Source: Scenedesmus sp. ARA3
Taxonomy: Eukaryota > Chlorophyta > Chlorophyceae > Sphaeropleales > Scenedesmaceae
Assembly: GCA_004335835.1 (NCBI GenBank)
Contig: RWJK01001250.1
Location: 1-64,000, forward strand
Length of the DNA stretch: 64,000 nt
Direction: 5' to 3'
The translations under genes and the position numbers were made by a program. Numbering within the stretch: position 1 is the stretch's first letter; every line of letters starts with the position of its first letter. Shown here in pieces: positions 41,479 to 53,935 of this stretch. Below the pieces are notes generated by a model, which worked only from the letters and a program-made list of their open reading frames with translations, ran no database searches and was not told where the DNA came from.

Positions 41479-44400
41479 ATGGCAGCATTCGGACAGCAGC
41501 AAAGCAGGCTAGCAGAGGGCCAAATCACGCAAACAATTTACGGTCTCATCAGGGATGGCAAATTTGGCAGTGCTATTGAACATCTTACACAGCAGCTGCA
41601 GGTGTGCAGACAGCACAGCAGATGTACAGGCTGCTGCTCCTTGGCGATGTTGTGCACAAAGGTCCCCAAGCACCATGATCGCCCAAACCTGACATCTGAT
41701 GAATACCTGATGGTTTGTTACCTTTTTTTCAACGCTTGCTGCAGTTTTTTCCCGACAGCAGAGCTGCGCTATCACTGCTGGCGTATTGTCAATATCACTC
41801 TGGGCAGTATGAGCAGGCAGCATCTACGTGAGTCTGCAGCTATGTATGCGCTCCTTCAGCTGTGGAGGACTTCCTCCTACACATCCCCAAGCACATGCAG
41901 ATGTAATCAATGCAGACGCGCGTCGATTAGGGCAACAAATATAGCTGCATGTACCCATTGCTGCTTTTTGTGATGCCATGCAGGTATGAACACTTAGGCC
42001 GCATATGTCCCAGCAACGACAGCTACAGACTGTACTGTGCTCAGGCTATGTACAAGGTGGGCAGCACAAACAGTGATTTACAGAGCTTCCTGCAAACAGC
42101 TACTGCAGGAGTGCAAGCAGCAGCCCTGCTGGACACCAAACACAGTGGCAGGGACATGTAGTCAGCGGCTCACTGTTTGAAAGCACTTGTCGGCTGCAGG
42201 AGGAGTTGCCTGCTCATTAGCAGCAGGGCTATGCAGTCAGCAGGAACTTGTGTGTACGCAGTTGTTGGATGCAACATAAGGAAATGCTGTGCAACCTGGC
42301 TTCTGCCTGGCACAGGCACGGACGGTGCTCTCATAGCAGTTGTCATGCGTGCCTGCAGGCTGGTATGTTTGCAGAGGCATCCAAAGCAGCAGTGCGCATA
42401 TCAAGTCCTGAGCTGGCCAGCCAGGTCAACACCCTGCTGGCAGTCAACGCTTACGAGCAGGATGACCTGTCAGGTGGGGCAGCACCAGCAGCTGAGCATT
42501 GTTGGCAACAGCAGCTGAGAATAAGCAGGCATGTGCATGCAACACAGGCTTACATGCAGCTGCACTCCACGCTGATTGTGTTCGTGTTCATCCTGCTGCT
42601 GTTGATCTAAAAACAGCATCAGCTGTATATGATCAGCAGATGGTCTTATGTACATGTTGTTGCCATCTGCGCTGGATGTTGATGGCAGGTTGCCGACGGC
42701 AGCTGGACCGGTGCGTGAGCACAGCAGGCTGTGAGGTGGAAGTTGCCATCAACACGGGCTGTGTGCTGTTCAAGGAAGGGGACTATGCAGGAGCAGCAGC
42801 GAAGTTCAATGAAGCAGCAGCAATTGAGGGCTCGCAGGTGAGGGGCATGATCAAACGCTGCTGGTTGGTTTGCCTTCTTGAGTTGACTTCATGATGACTG
42901 TAATACAGCAGCTGCTGTGAAGCCAGCGAGCAACAACGTGTAATTGCATGCAGCTACTGCAGGAAAGCAAGCAGTGTTATGTGTGATGCAGAAACCTTAG
43001 TCATACACTCTCACAGAACACCACACTGCTGCTGCCTGCTGCTGTAGCCTGAGCTACAGTACAACCTGGCGCTGTGCTGCTACAAGCTGAAGCAGTACAG
43101 CCAAGCGCTAAAGCACCTGGCAGAGATTGTGGAGAAGGGTGTGAGGGAGCATCCAGAGTTGGGCATTGGCAGGTGGGTCGCCTCCTGCAGGAATATGTGG
43201 CATGCTGGTCTTGCCATGACATGCATGCAGCTGGCAGCAGCAGCTGGTGTTGCCTATGCCACATTCGCCCATCAAACCAGCCGCAGCACCTTGCTGAGAC
43301 GCACTATGCCACACATTAAATCAATGAGCCAGAAGTGCGCCCTGTTGTTAAGCACAAGGTCCCAGCGCGCAGTGCCGCACTACTGGCCTAATGGCAGTAG
43401 GGATAGCTGTTGAAAAATACTACATAAGACTGCTACTGCCTGCTGCCGCTGCAGCCAGCTGGATGGCGTGGAGGTGCGCAGCGTGGGCAACAGCCAGGTG
43501 CTCAAAGAGACTGCGCTGGTGGAGGCGTTCAACCTCAAGGCAGCAGTGGAGATTGTGATGAAGAACAACGCCGCAGCAGCAGAGGCCCTTGCGGACATGC
43601 CACCAAGGTGACCGCATATGATGTGTTGGGTGCCATAGCATGCTGTGCCATGCTGCTAGATAAGCAGCTAAGCAAGCGTTGTTCTCAAGAAACTGTCAGA
43701 CCATCATGGCAGCTGGCTTCGACAACTGTGCACAGTCACAAGCAGCACATGTCTGACGCCCTCATGCCTCCACCCCTGCAGGTCTGAGTCCGAGCTGGAC
43801 CCAGTTACGCTGCACAACCTGGCACTGGTGTCCATGGAGCGAGACCCGGGTGCTGGCTTCAAAAAGCTCAACTTCCTGCTAGGCAGTGGCGCCATGCCCC
43901 GCGAGACGTTTGCCAACCTGCTGCTGCTGTACTGCGCGCCGCAGCACGGCTTCTTTGACCTAGCTGCAGATGTGATGGCTGAAAACCCGGGCTACTGCAG
44001 CAGCCTGATGGACAAGGTGAGACACTTTCATGCACAAAGAACGACTAAATGCTTCGGTAAAGTCATGGCTTCTTGGCTGGTGTAGTGCCTGTGGATTGTG
44101 TGTGCTTGTGCCACGCGTGCTTTGTGGCTGTGGTTTTAATTGCTGCAACATGGGTGGTATGCGTGTATGTGTGTTGCTTGCAGGACTTGCTGGAGCTGCT
44201 GCAGTGCCTCATCAATGGGCGGCAGCAGCCGGAGGCCTCACTGCAGCAACTAGACGAGCTGGCAGGCCGCCACATAGAGGGCCTGCGCGCGCTGACCAAG
44301 GCCATACAGGATGCACGGCTGAGCAGGAACAACGACGCCATACGGGCAGCAATACAGCAGTACGATGAGGCGTTGGAGCGCTACATACCAGGTGGGCTGC

Positions 44401-46225
44401 TCTACCTTTTTGAGAGTTATTGACTACGCATTGATGAAGCACAGCAGTGTTCTGCTGCAGGCACTCGCGGCAGGCACGTTTATGTTGTCTAACAGCCAGC
44501 CTTGGGGACACATGCTGTGTGCATGGATGGCGTGCCAGTATGCCTGGGCAGCATGCCTGCACTCATGTGCCAGCAGCAACCGTATGCACCTGACATTCTT
44601 CTGTTTGACAAACGGGCTCACGCTGTATTGACCCCATTGCTGTTCCATGTTTGTACATCCTGCTGCTGCAGTGCTGATGGCCATGGGCTCTGTATTCTGG
44701 GAGCGCGGCGCGTACAGCGCACTGGAGCACCTGTTCCGGCAGAGCGCCGAGTTCTGCAGCGAGCACGAAGCCTGGAAGCTCAACGTGGCACACACCTTCT
44801 TCATGCAGGTGAGAAGCACTTGTGCTGGGGCAGCAGGCTGCAGGTGCACACCAGGCACCCAACTAGCAGCACAATGCCATGCCTTGCAACCAGTCCAAGC
44901 TGGGCCACGTGTCAAAGTGCTGGGCACCGCGAGGAATGCCTGCGTTGTGCTGGATGCATGTGAGTGGCTAACGCTAACGTATCAGTATATACTTTTGTTC
45001 TGTGTGTCTGCAGGAAACGAAGTACCGCGATGCCATTCGCTACTACCAGCCGCTGGTGGCAGCCAATGCGTCCAACCTGCTGGGGGTGACCGCGATTGTG
45101 CTGGCCAACCTGTGTGTCAGCTACATCATGACCAGCCAGGTGCGGCCACCTTGTGCTGGCCAGCCATGGTTGCATGGATAGTATATCCTGCTGTGCTACG
45201 AAATGGCATACTTTGGCAGCTAAAATAGTCAAGGCAGCAGCAATGGCGATGGTAGTGACTTGGTGATGTGTGCCAATCTGAAGCATCTATGCCTTGGCTG
45301 GCAAAGATATGCAAAGCCATCACCATGTTCCAGGTTCAACTGTTAACTGCGGTGCTGCCCCTGGCGCTGCTGCAGAACGAGGATGCTGAGGAGCTGATGC
45401 GCCAGGTGGAGCGTGAAGAGGAGGCAGCAGCTGCAGCAGACCCTGAGGGCCTGCAGCTGCACCTGTGCATCATCAACCTCGTCATTGGCACACTGTACTG
45501 CTCAAAGGTGCGCGGCAGCGGAATGGTGTGGGCCACTAGCATTGGCAGTGTGCTGGGCTTGCAATACGAGCGCATGGAATCGTATGTGGCTGGTGTTTTC
45601 TGAGCAGGCAGGTGTTTTGTTGAGCTGGTGTTGACCAGTAGTTTGCAACTGCGTGCCGCTGCCTGCCTGCAGGGCAACTACGAGTTTGGCATTAGCAGGA
45701 TCATCAAGAGCCTGGAGCCGTACCACAGCAAGCTCAGCACAGGTGCGGCACGGAATGAGTACGCCAGGCGCGGGGTTTGTTAAATTGCCTTTTGACTGGT
45801 GTTGGCAGCTGCAATGTCTGCCAGCCTGCGCAAATATGTGCTTTGGACACGAGCCTGCTGCCAGTCTTTGAGCAGTAGCCAAAACACAGGATGCGGCTGC
45901 TGACATTTGCTGTGTGATTGCTGCTGTGTCCCCTGTGCCGACAGACACGTGGTTCTACGCCAAGCGCTGCGTCCTGTCGCTGGCTGAGGGCCTTGCAAAG
46001 CACATGATCCCTTTCAAGGAGGCCAGCTGGCAGGAGGTGCTCACGTTCCTGCAAGATATAGAGAAGGTCGGCAAGTCCATCCCAGCCGCCTTTGCAGGAG
46101 CAGGGGCCGCAGGCGCTGGCGTGGGTGGAGGCGTGCAGCGGCGGCTGAGCAGTGAGGAAGCCACTGTGGCGAGCGAGGCGCGGCAGCTGCGTGGCATGTT
46201 CTCAAAGCTGCAGCAGATGGCGTAG
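41479..46225 (+). CDS. IFT70: Intraflagellar transport protein IFT70 (TTC30/DYF-1)
   Basis: IFT70 is a TPR superhelix of the IFT-B core complex, needed to build cilia; it wraps around IFT52 and IFT88. Fourteen exons: 41479-41601, 41745-41827, 41984-42056, 42359-42473, 42689-42837, 43048-43172, 43455-43607, 43782-44016, 44184-44391, 44672-44808, 45014-45139, 45376-45507, 45673-45742 and 45945-46225, giving 669 residues with every phase matching, as long as known IFT70. Full-length agreement includes TIYGLIRDGKFGSAIEHL, LQYNLALCCYKLKQYSQALK, ETALVEAFNLKAA, SELDPVTLHNLALVSM, FANLLLLYCAPQHGFFDLAA, EAWKLNVAHTFFMQ, AIVLANLCVSYIMTSQNEDA, LCIINLVIGTLYCSKGNYEF and DTWFYAKRCVLSLAEGLAKH. The C-terminus has an extra Ala/Gly segment before the conserved EARQLRGMFSKL. 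I see no exon-edge copies despite 13 introns. Confidence 0.97.
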
Positions 46226-46857
46226 CTGGAGCAGCGAGAGCAGTTACACCTGCTGGCTAGCACACGCTGCATGTTTGCAGAGCCGGGGCAGCCTGCCTTC
46301 TGCGGCAGAAGTTGGTCCATGTGACTTGCATGGCTGCAAGCGGCCATGCATGATCCAAGTCTTGACATCTCTGACCTTGAAAAGCCAATGACCTGCATGT
46401 TATGCGGCCGTGCTTGGCACGAAGTAGTTCACCATCCAAGTTGGCTGATGTTGATCAACATCGAATTCATGAATTCGTGGCTGTAGCCACTGCAGCCTGC
46501 TTTTGAAATAGCGCAGCCGGAAGTTCACAGCACTTTCAGCAGGAATAAATCTGTTTGTCGGTGGTTGAACACTGGCATTGATCATAGGTGCGTGTCATTG
46601 CTGTGCCAGGCTGGCACTGCCAGCAGAACAGCTCGGTTGAATTTTGAATGTAACATGTGGACTGCTGGTTAGGGTTGCACAGCGAACGCACAACATCGCA
46701 GTTTGTACTTGCAGTGATTGCAAGTAATTCGATTGCAGGCTTGAAAATTTAATTCAGTAGAAGTGCCGTGCAGGCCGGACCGTGCTGGTCCGGAGAAACT
46801 GAAAGTACCGGGAAACCCGTGTGCTGCACCTCTGCTTGCACACGCTGGCATGAACAC
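46226..46857. other. Intergenic between IFT70 and the SAP-like gene
   Basis: About 630 bases. It has a TGTAA at 46649-46653 that could end IFT70 transcripts, and a 14-base palindrome GAATTCATGAATTC near 46463. Otherwise nothing recognised. Confidence 0.45.
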
Positions 46858-49800
46858 ATGGCGTTCTGGACAGCTGCTAGCAAATCAAACCAGGCACCTA
46901 GCCTGAGGCCAGCTGCTGGGCCTGCCAAGCCCCTGACAGTGCTGCTGCACTGCCCCAGTGATTTCAACACACTAGTACGCTTGAAGATCAGGCTACCAAA
47001 CAACCAGCTGGCAGCAGCAGATGAAGATGATGATGAGGCTGTGGTTACTGCTAGTGCCACAGCTCTGGCACGGCTTCACAGGCTTATCATTGGAATTGAG
47101 GCCAGGTCAGCAGATGTTGCTAAGCTGTCAGTCACAGAAGTGCTGCAGCCACCAGACACGCTGCAATTGCTGTGCCAGAAGGTGAGCAGGCATACGAAAC
47201 TTTCTTTGCAATGTGGCTTCATGTGACTAGGAAACTTGCCCCTGCAGTGATACTTGACAGCAGCACGGCACAAAACTGGACACGTGGTTTCCTGCAAGCA
47301 AAGGGCAGCACTGCAGTTGTAGCTGCAGTCCAACAACCCTGCGACATGTTGTGTTGATGTGTGAATAATCTACCTGCCTAGTGAATTGCAGCGTCGCCTA
47401 CCTGTTGGATGCCTACTGTACATAGTGCATGCTGCGATCCCCACGCATGTGTGCTGCGTGTCCTGCAGGCAGTTGCTGGCAGGATGTTCAAAGGCCTGAT
47501 GCCCCACCAAGCAGCCCTGGGCTTTGTATTAGGCGATGTCAAATCCTGCATCAGCCTAACACCCCTAGGGCTCTGGGAGCAGCATGAAGCGCTGCAGACA
47601 GCACTTGTCAAGGCTCTCACAGGCAGCAGCTGCGGCATCAGCTGCAGCAGCAGCAGGCCCAACAGTTTTGCAGGAGCAGCAGAAGTGCTTGCAGGAAACA
47701 GCGCAGCAGCAGCAGCAGCTGGTGCAAAGTGGATGTGCCTCAGCAGGAACAAGCTGGTATCCTGCGACCTGCTTTCCTGCAAGCCAGGGCAGATGGCCAC
47801 TGCAGCTTGTGTGGAGCTTGAAGCGCGTGCACAACCACCCAGCAAGCTGCTGCTGATGGTCAAGTCAGCAGGTAGGTGTTGGCTTGATACTTGCAGGACA
47901 GCAACAAGCCGGCGTCATATCTAGAACGGGATGCTGCAGAACGCTTGCACAGCAACACTACAACCTCAGAAGTTGACGCTTGACCCAACGTCCGCCTTAA
48001 CTGGTGCAGGTACTGTCAAGTTCCGGCCATTCTCGCCCATGCAAGCACTGATGGCAGAAGCCAAGTCGCTGGCAGCACCACTGCAGCGCACAGACAATGA
48101 TGCAGCGCTGCTGGAAGACCGCAGCAAGCTCGCTGCTGCAGCACGGCAGCTGGACGGCCGCCAAGTCAAGCTACTGCCAGATGAGCGGTGAGCAGCTTGG
48201 ACTCGGAAGGTGCCTTCTGTGTGCTGTGTGACATGCTGTTGCGCAGGAAACACAAGGATGCAACGCCCTGCAATGGACCTGTGCTGTTACTAGCCTGAGA
48301 AGCAGTGAACCATCACGGCTGTGAAACAGCAGGCACTTGGCTAAGCAGCCAAGCTGCATAATCGCAGCACAGCGTGCAGGCTGACATGAGCGGGGTTTGC
48401 TGCCGCGCAGGGTTGCATTCATCAAGTCCCTGCAGCCCTGCCCAGCTGACGCAGCAGTTCTGCAGCAGCTGTGTGACCACTGGCTGGGCTGCTACGGCCT
48501 GCTGCTGCCCAGCTGCTTCCCTTTCATGGTGGGGTTGGCTGCACACCCTGAGGCGGAGGAAGCATCACTGCAGGTGGGCTACTGCTTGTTACACACGGTG
48601 CTACTAGTACTTGTAGTACAAGTACTGAATATATCTGGTGAAACTGGTGCTGGAACTGTTGCTCGCGGTTGAGAGGTGTTTGTTACTGCCAGCTGCTTTC
48701 CCCTTGACGGTGGGGGTGGCTGCACACCCTGAGGCGGAGGAGGCATCCCTGCAGGGATGGGGCCTCTGTGTGAGGTGCCATAGGGTTGATGATGATGACA
48801 TGAACACAAGCAGTGGTGAGGGAGGTGGTGGAGAAAAAGAGGTCTTTCACAGGCTGCAGAACCTTTGTACATCACACACGCCCTTCACCAACTTCAGCGC
48901 ATCAGCTGCCACCAACCTTCCACTACTGACCGCTGCATCCACCGCTGCAACCTGCGCTTGCCAGGTACCTAGCTGCTGCGTGCTGACCAGTCTAGGTCTG
49001 TCCCTGCTGCCTGGCTTGGTCCCTGGAGGCAGGGAGTTTGGCAGTGCGCTACAGCAGCTGCTGCAGTCACTGCAGGGCAGTAGCCTGAAGCTGCTTGGCA
49101 GCAGCGGCTTTCAGCTGGAGGCGGCAGCTGCAGGTGGGGCTGACATGTGCGCTGTGCATCAGACCATGCAGAAAAAATGGAGACTTGTAGCAGATACAGC
49201 ACATTGTTTGCTTTAAGTGTGGGCTCCTTGGCCAGCATCTCGTTTGACTGATCTTGCTGGCGAGTTATGTCATGTGTGATGCTGCTATGAGGGTAAGTTA
49301 TGAGGGTCACTGCAGGGCAGCAGCCTGCAGCTGCTTGGTAACGGAGGCAGCAGCTGCAGGTGCGGCTCGCATGTGCGCTGCGCATGAGGACATACTGCGG
49401 ACTTCCAGCAGATGCAACACACGCGATGCTTAGAAGGGTGGGTTTTTCTGGCCACCATCTTGTTTTGCTGATCTTGCTTGCAAGCAATGTGGTGAGCGAC
49501 GCTATGTTGAGGTGATGCCAACGTATGCGAATTGTCCACTAACAATTTATAACGTTCATGACCGCCTGCCTACTATGGTTTTGCTGCTGCGTTGTACAGG
49601 TGGAGCAGCAGGTGTTGGCGACAGCCTCATGCAGTTCAGCCAGCTCAGCCAAGGCGGCAGCACAGCGCCTGCAGCAGCAGAGGCTGGCGCCGCAACACTG
49701 CAGCCGAAGCAGTTCAGCATTGGCAGCAGCTGGACAACAGCCACAGACCTGGGCAAGCTGCAGGCAGCAGCAAAGGCGGAGGCGGCAGCAGCAGCTGGCA

Positions 49801-50843
49801 AGCTTGGCAGTGCAGCAGTAGCAGCAGCAGCAGCCAAAGGGGCAGGGAAGCCAGCTGCTGCTGCTGCTGCTGTGCCTGCTGTACTGACGAGTTCAGCTGC
49901 TCAGCTGCTGGGTCTGCATGAAGTAGAAGACGCATCATGCCTGGTGATTGCAGGTAGGCGGCAGCATCGAAGCACTGCTGTTTGGCAGTGCTGGACAGCC
50001 CTGGCTTATTGCAGCAGCACACTGAGAATGCTGAACTGGCCACTGCAGCTGTGGTGAGCCGACATGATACAGGCCAGCATTCCTTCATCATTTGCGCTGG
50101 TCTCCATTCGTCATGCTGCTGCTTTGCTTGCAGGTGATGCAGTTGATGCTGGTGGCAGCGATGCTGGGCGGGGCACAGCTGGTGGCAGTGATACTGGTTG
50201 GCTTGCAGCTGGTAGCAGCAATGCTGGTTGGGGTTCAGCTGGCGGAGGTGCTGCACAGAGCGCAGCTGTACCCCGCAGGGCCAAGGCGCCCAGGAGCAGC
50301 CAAGACTGGAGCAAACTCAGGTCATTTCTTGATGAAAAGAAGACAGAAGAGCAGGCAGCAGCTGCTGCAGCTGCAGCAAGCAGGCCTGGTGGCGGCAGCA
50401 GCAGCAGCATAGGGCTGCCAGCAGCAGCAGGTGGCAGCAAGAGCAGAGCTGCGGGTGTTGCAGCTAGGCCGCCAGTTGCAAGGCCTGCAGTACCAGCAGG
50501 GCCGCCTGCTGCACCAAAGTTTGGCAGCCGCAAGCCGGCAGCAGCCGCAGCAGCAGTGCGTAAGCCAGCAGCGGCAGCAGCGAGCAAGGCCAACATTGGG
50601 CTAGCACTTAAAGCCAGCCTTGCTGCTGCAGCAGCAGCAGCAGCTGCTGAGGGCGGTGCTGGGGAAGGTGCAGCAGCAGCAGCAGCGCCTGCTGCACCTG
50701 CGCTTGCAGGACAGAAGCGGCCTGCTGCTGCTGCTGGTGCCAAGCTGCCGGCTGCTGCCAAGAAGCCAAAGGCAGCAGCAGATGGCAGCAAGCCAAAGGC
50801 AGCAGCAGGGGCCAGTAAAGCGAAAGCGGCAGCTAAGGCCACT

Positions 50844-50881
<38 letters not shown>

Positions 50882-51269
50882 AGGTGCTGTGCCAATGGCT
50901 GTTGCTGATGGTGCTGAAGCAGCAGCTGCTGGCGGCACTGCCGCAGAAGGTGCAGCAGCAGGAGCAGAAGGCGCAGCAGCAGCAGCAGCAGCCAAGCGCA
51001 CCAAGATCAAGGCGTCTGACCTGGACATTGCAGCAGTGACTGCCAAGGTGCTTGCAGCGTATGCAGCTGGCGGAGGCAGCAGCCTGAAGGGCCTGAGTGT
51101 GCCAGAGATGCAGTGCTACCTGCGTGCCAATGGCCAGAGGGGTGGGCCGACTAAGAAGGCTGAGGTTGAGGCACGGCTGCTGGCACTGCTTGGGGGTGGT
51201 TCGGCTCCTGCAGCAGCAGCGGTGGCAGCAGCAGCAGCAGCAGGGGCACCTAGTGAAGCAGTGGCATGA
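46858..51269 (+). CDS. Uncharacterised 908-residue protein with SAP-like C-terminal motif
   Basis: Seven exons: 46858-47181, 47469-47871, 48010-48187, 48411-48573, 48965-49133, 49600-49953 and 50134-51269. All phases fit and the protein is 908 residues. I do not recognise the family of the N-terminal two thirds. Striking segments there are LLHCPSDFNTLVRLKIRLPN, FKGLMPHQAALGFVLGDVKS, ISLTPLGLWEQHEALQTAL, GTVKFRPFSPMQALMAEAKS and CVLTSLGLSLLPGLVPGG. The middle is low complexity. The last exon is very Ala/Lys/Pro-rich with histone-H1-like repeats (KPKAAA), then a SAP-like helix-turn-helix: LKGLSVPEMQCYLRANGQ, GPTKKAEVEARLLALL. SAP motifs bind scaffold or AT-rich DNA, so a nuclear chromatin protein is plausible. 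The SAP-coding end is repeated three to four times downstream of the stop. Confidence 0.8.
48688..48757 (+). repeat. Copy of the 3' edge of exon 4 of the SAP-like gene
   Basis: Repeats the bases encoding LAAHPEAEEASLQ (with small changes), about 180 bases downstream of the real exon end at 48573. The donor is altered (CAGGGATGG). Confidence 0.85.
49300..49520 (+). repeat. Copy of the 3' edge of exon 5 of the SAP-like gene plus intron
   Basis: The segment starting CACTGCAGGGCAGCAGCCTG repeats the exon end and about 150 bases of following intron (TGTGCGCTG..., TTGCTGATCTTGCT...), about 240 bases downstream of the original. It shows that units include both exon edge and flanking intron. Confidence 0.82.
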
Positions 51270-52215
51270 TTGTTTTCCACCAAGTGTTTGCCGCTGCTTG
51301 CAGCGTCTGCAGCTGGTGGCGGCAGCAGCCTGAAAGGGCTCAAGTGTGCCGGAGATGCAGTGCTACCTGCGGGCGAATGGCCAGCGCGGCGGGCCTACTA
51401 AAAAGGCTGAGGTTGAGGCGCAGCTGCTGGCTCTGCTTGGGGCTGGTGCGGCTCCTGCAGGGGCAGCAGCAGCAGCGGCAGCGGCAGCTAGTGAAGCAGC
51501 GGCATGATTGTAATCCACCAATTGTTTGCCGCTGCTGGCAGCATATGCAGCTGGTGGTGGCAGCATCGTGAAAGGACTCAGTGTGCCGGAGATGCAGTGC
51601 TACCAGCGTGCCAATGGCCAGCGTGAAGGGCCAATTAAAAAGGCAGAAGTTGAGGCGCGGCTGCTGGCACTGCTTGGGAATGGTGCGGCTCCTGCAGCAG
51701 CAGCAGCAGCTGTAGCTGCACCTGGTGAAGCAGCGGCAGTTTAGTTTAGCAAATGCGTGCCGCTTGCAGCGTATGCAGCTGGTGGTGGCAGCAGCCTGAA
51801 GGGCTCAGTGTGCCGGAGATGCAGTGCTACTTGTGTGCAGAATGGCCAGCGCGGCGGGCCTACTAAAAAGGCAGAGGTTGAGGCGCGGCTGCTGGCACTG
51901 CTGGCAGCAGGCCAGGGGGTGGGTGGGGGTGCAGCAGCAGCAGCAGCTGGGGCGCCTGGTGAGGCAGCAGCAGTTTAGCACAGTTGTCAGCCTGAGCGTG
52001 TTACAGCTGCCGCCTTTCTTCGCAAGGCTTGCGATGTTCGCAAGCCTTGCAAAAGTTTTGTGACGGTCTTGCGAGGCAGCTGTCGCCAGAGTGCAGCTGG
52101 TGCTTGCAGCAGTCTGAATGAGTCGAATGAGTCGAAGATGCCGTGCTATCTGCGTGTGCATGGACCAAGAATTGGGCCTGCTTAAACGGCTGAGGTTGAG
52201 GCGCTTGCTCAAGTG
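51270..52215 (+). repeat. Tandem copies of the SAP-coding last-exon end
   Basis: The MQCYLRANGQ block (real copy near 51110) recurs near 51355, 51593 and 51823, and in decayed form near 52130; spacing is 230-245 bases for the first four. The second and third copies after the original have ORFs ending in their own stops; one reads cleanly through the SAP helices (51526-51744). Confidence 0.92.
52022..52050. repeat. Perfect 13-bp hairpin
   Basis: Arms 52022-52034 and 52038-52050 are exact reverse complements with a 3-base loop (GCAAGGCTTGCGA / TCGCAAGCCTTGC). It lies between two SAP-end copies. Function unknown. Confidence 0.85.
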
Positions 52216-52434
52216 TTGGTGTGCGAGCTTCCTGCTCGCATGCATGCCACATGGCACAGCATGGAAGACCCCTTTGGAAGGCGTGTTTGAGCGAGGATAG
52301 TTACATGTGGGTCCTGGCACCATCTTGAATGGTAAGAGCCACAAAAATATTGATTGCATGTTCTGAGACCAGGAAGTAAGAGCGTGAACACCATCAAACA
52401 TGTTTGACTTTTGACTGACACTGTTAATTCTCAG
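52216..52434. other. Short intergenic stretch before the next gene
   Basis: About 220 bases. A pyrimidine-rich TTCTCAG at 52428-52434 looks like an acceptor, so an unrecognised 5' exon of the next gene may lie in or before this stretch. Confidence 0.35.
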
Positions 52435-52844
52435 TGGGAAGTAACAGAGCATCTCCCAGCACACCAGCGAAAGGGTCTGAAAGCAGGCTGCGTGGTTTTA
52501 ACGTGTTACAATACGGCAGTGAGTTGAAATCCGTGTTACTTGAGGCATTTGAAACCCAGATCGCACAACAGCAGATCCCGGTCTTGTCTGTCGATGAACT
52601 GCTGTGCATCAACCCTACAACTGGGGCGCAAATCAGGCTTGCAAGGCAGTGAGTACCCATCAGCAAGTACGCTCTCAGCGGGGAGGTTGCTGTTGAACAC
52701 GAACGTCATGCCTTGTCGCTGCAGATGCACGTATGTTTCGCTGTCGTGTGTGCCTGGCACCACAGCTGTTCTGTAACCATGTACATTGTCACTTCGAGTA
52801 ACGCTAAGACCTATAGGTAACAGCTAGTTCTGCTACAAGTGCTG

Positions 52845-52882
<38 letters not shown>

Positions 52883-53888
52883 CTCTGCAGTCCCCTGCCA
52901 GCCCCACCGGCGCCTGTGCGAAAGCCACTTGCAGCCAAAATACTCAGCAGTAAACTTATCAGCTCAGCTGCAGGCCAAGGGTGTGCAGCACAGCACACAT
53001 CCTGACATGGCAATGGATGCGAGCCTCCAAGACAGCTGCGGCAGTGCCCCGGTCAAGGTCACTGCACGCGACAACTTTGCTGCAGCGTGCACACTCCTAG
53101 GTGGCTTTGACACAAGGTAGGGTTGATAGGCTTGTGAGTAGGGTCTTAACGACACATCATTCAATGCAATGCGTTTCATATTTTGCTGCCACTGCCTAAC
53201 TCATGAATGCCGCAGCATGGCAGCGCACCACATTGGTGCTTGCAGCGCGCAATGAACATGAGAAAAGGTTGCTGTCTTCAAGCTATTGCTGCTGCTTCTG
53301 CTGCCGCTGTTCTGCAGCTGCTTCCGAGGCTATGTTGGCACCTGGACCTCCTTTGACATGCAGCACAACAACTGCGGCAGCACTGGCAGCAGTGCTGCTG
53401 TTGACGCTGATGCGGCAGGTACAGCAGCAGCAGCAGCAGCAGCAGCACGGGTTACGCCGGTGTTCGTAGACGAGACTGTGAACTTCCGACTGTTCCGCAT
53501 GGAAGACCCAGCAGCCATGCAGTACCACCAGGTGAGAGGGTGAAGGCCGTGAGCAGTGATTCAGCAGCAGCAGCATGGTGCTGTGATATGTCACACTGCA
53601 TTTTACCTCACACATGATACGTAAGAAAGCGTTTGACTTGGAAGACCCAGCAGCCATGCAGTTCCACCAGGCGGGTGGGGTGCACAGCCCTCCAGTAGCG
53701 ACAGCCATCCTGGAGGCATGCTTGCATGTTGTGTTTTGTTGTGTTGGTTTGAGTACGTAGTATAGCGTTTTGGTGTCACCTGGGGTCAGTGACGCGTGGG
53801 CTGCCAACACTGTGCAGTAGCCAGGACTGCTGCCAGCAGCCATGCAGTGCGAGCAGGTGACAGGGGTGCGGTATGTGTGCGGAACACT

Positions 53889-53935
<47 letters not shown>

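Noticed and set aside
50111..51046. Minus-strand open frame of 311 codons rich in Ala
   Set aside because: It is the shadow of the GCA/CAG-rich last exon of the SAP-like gene; no protein-like features of its own.
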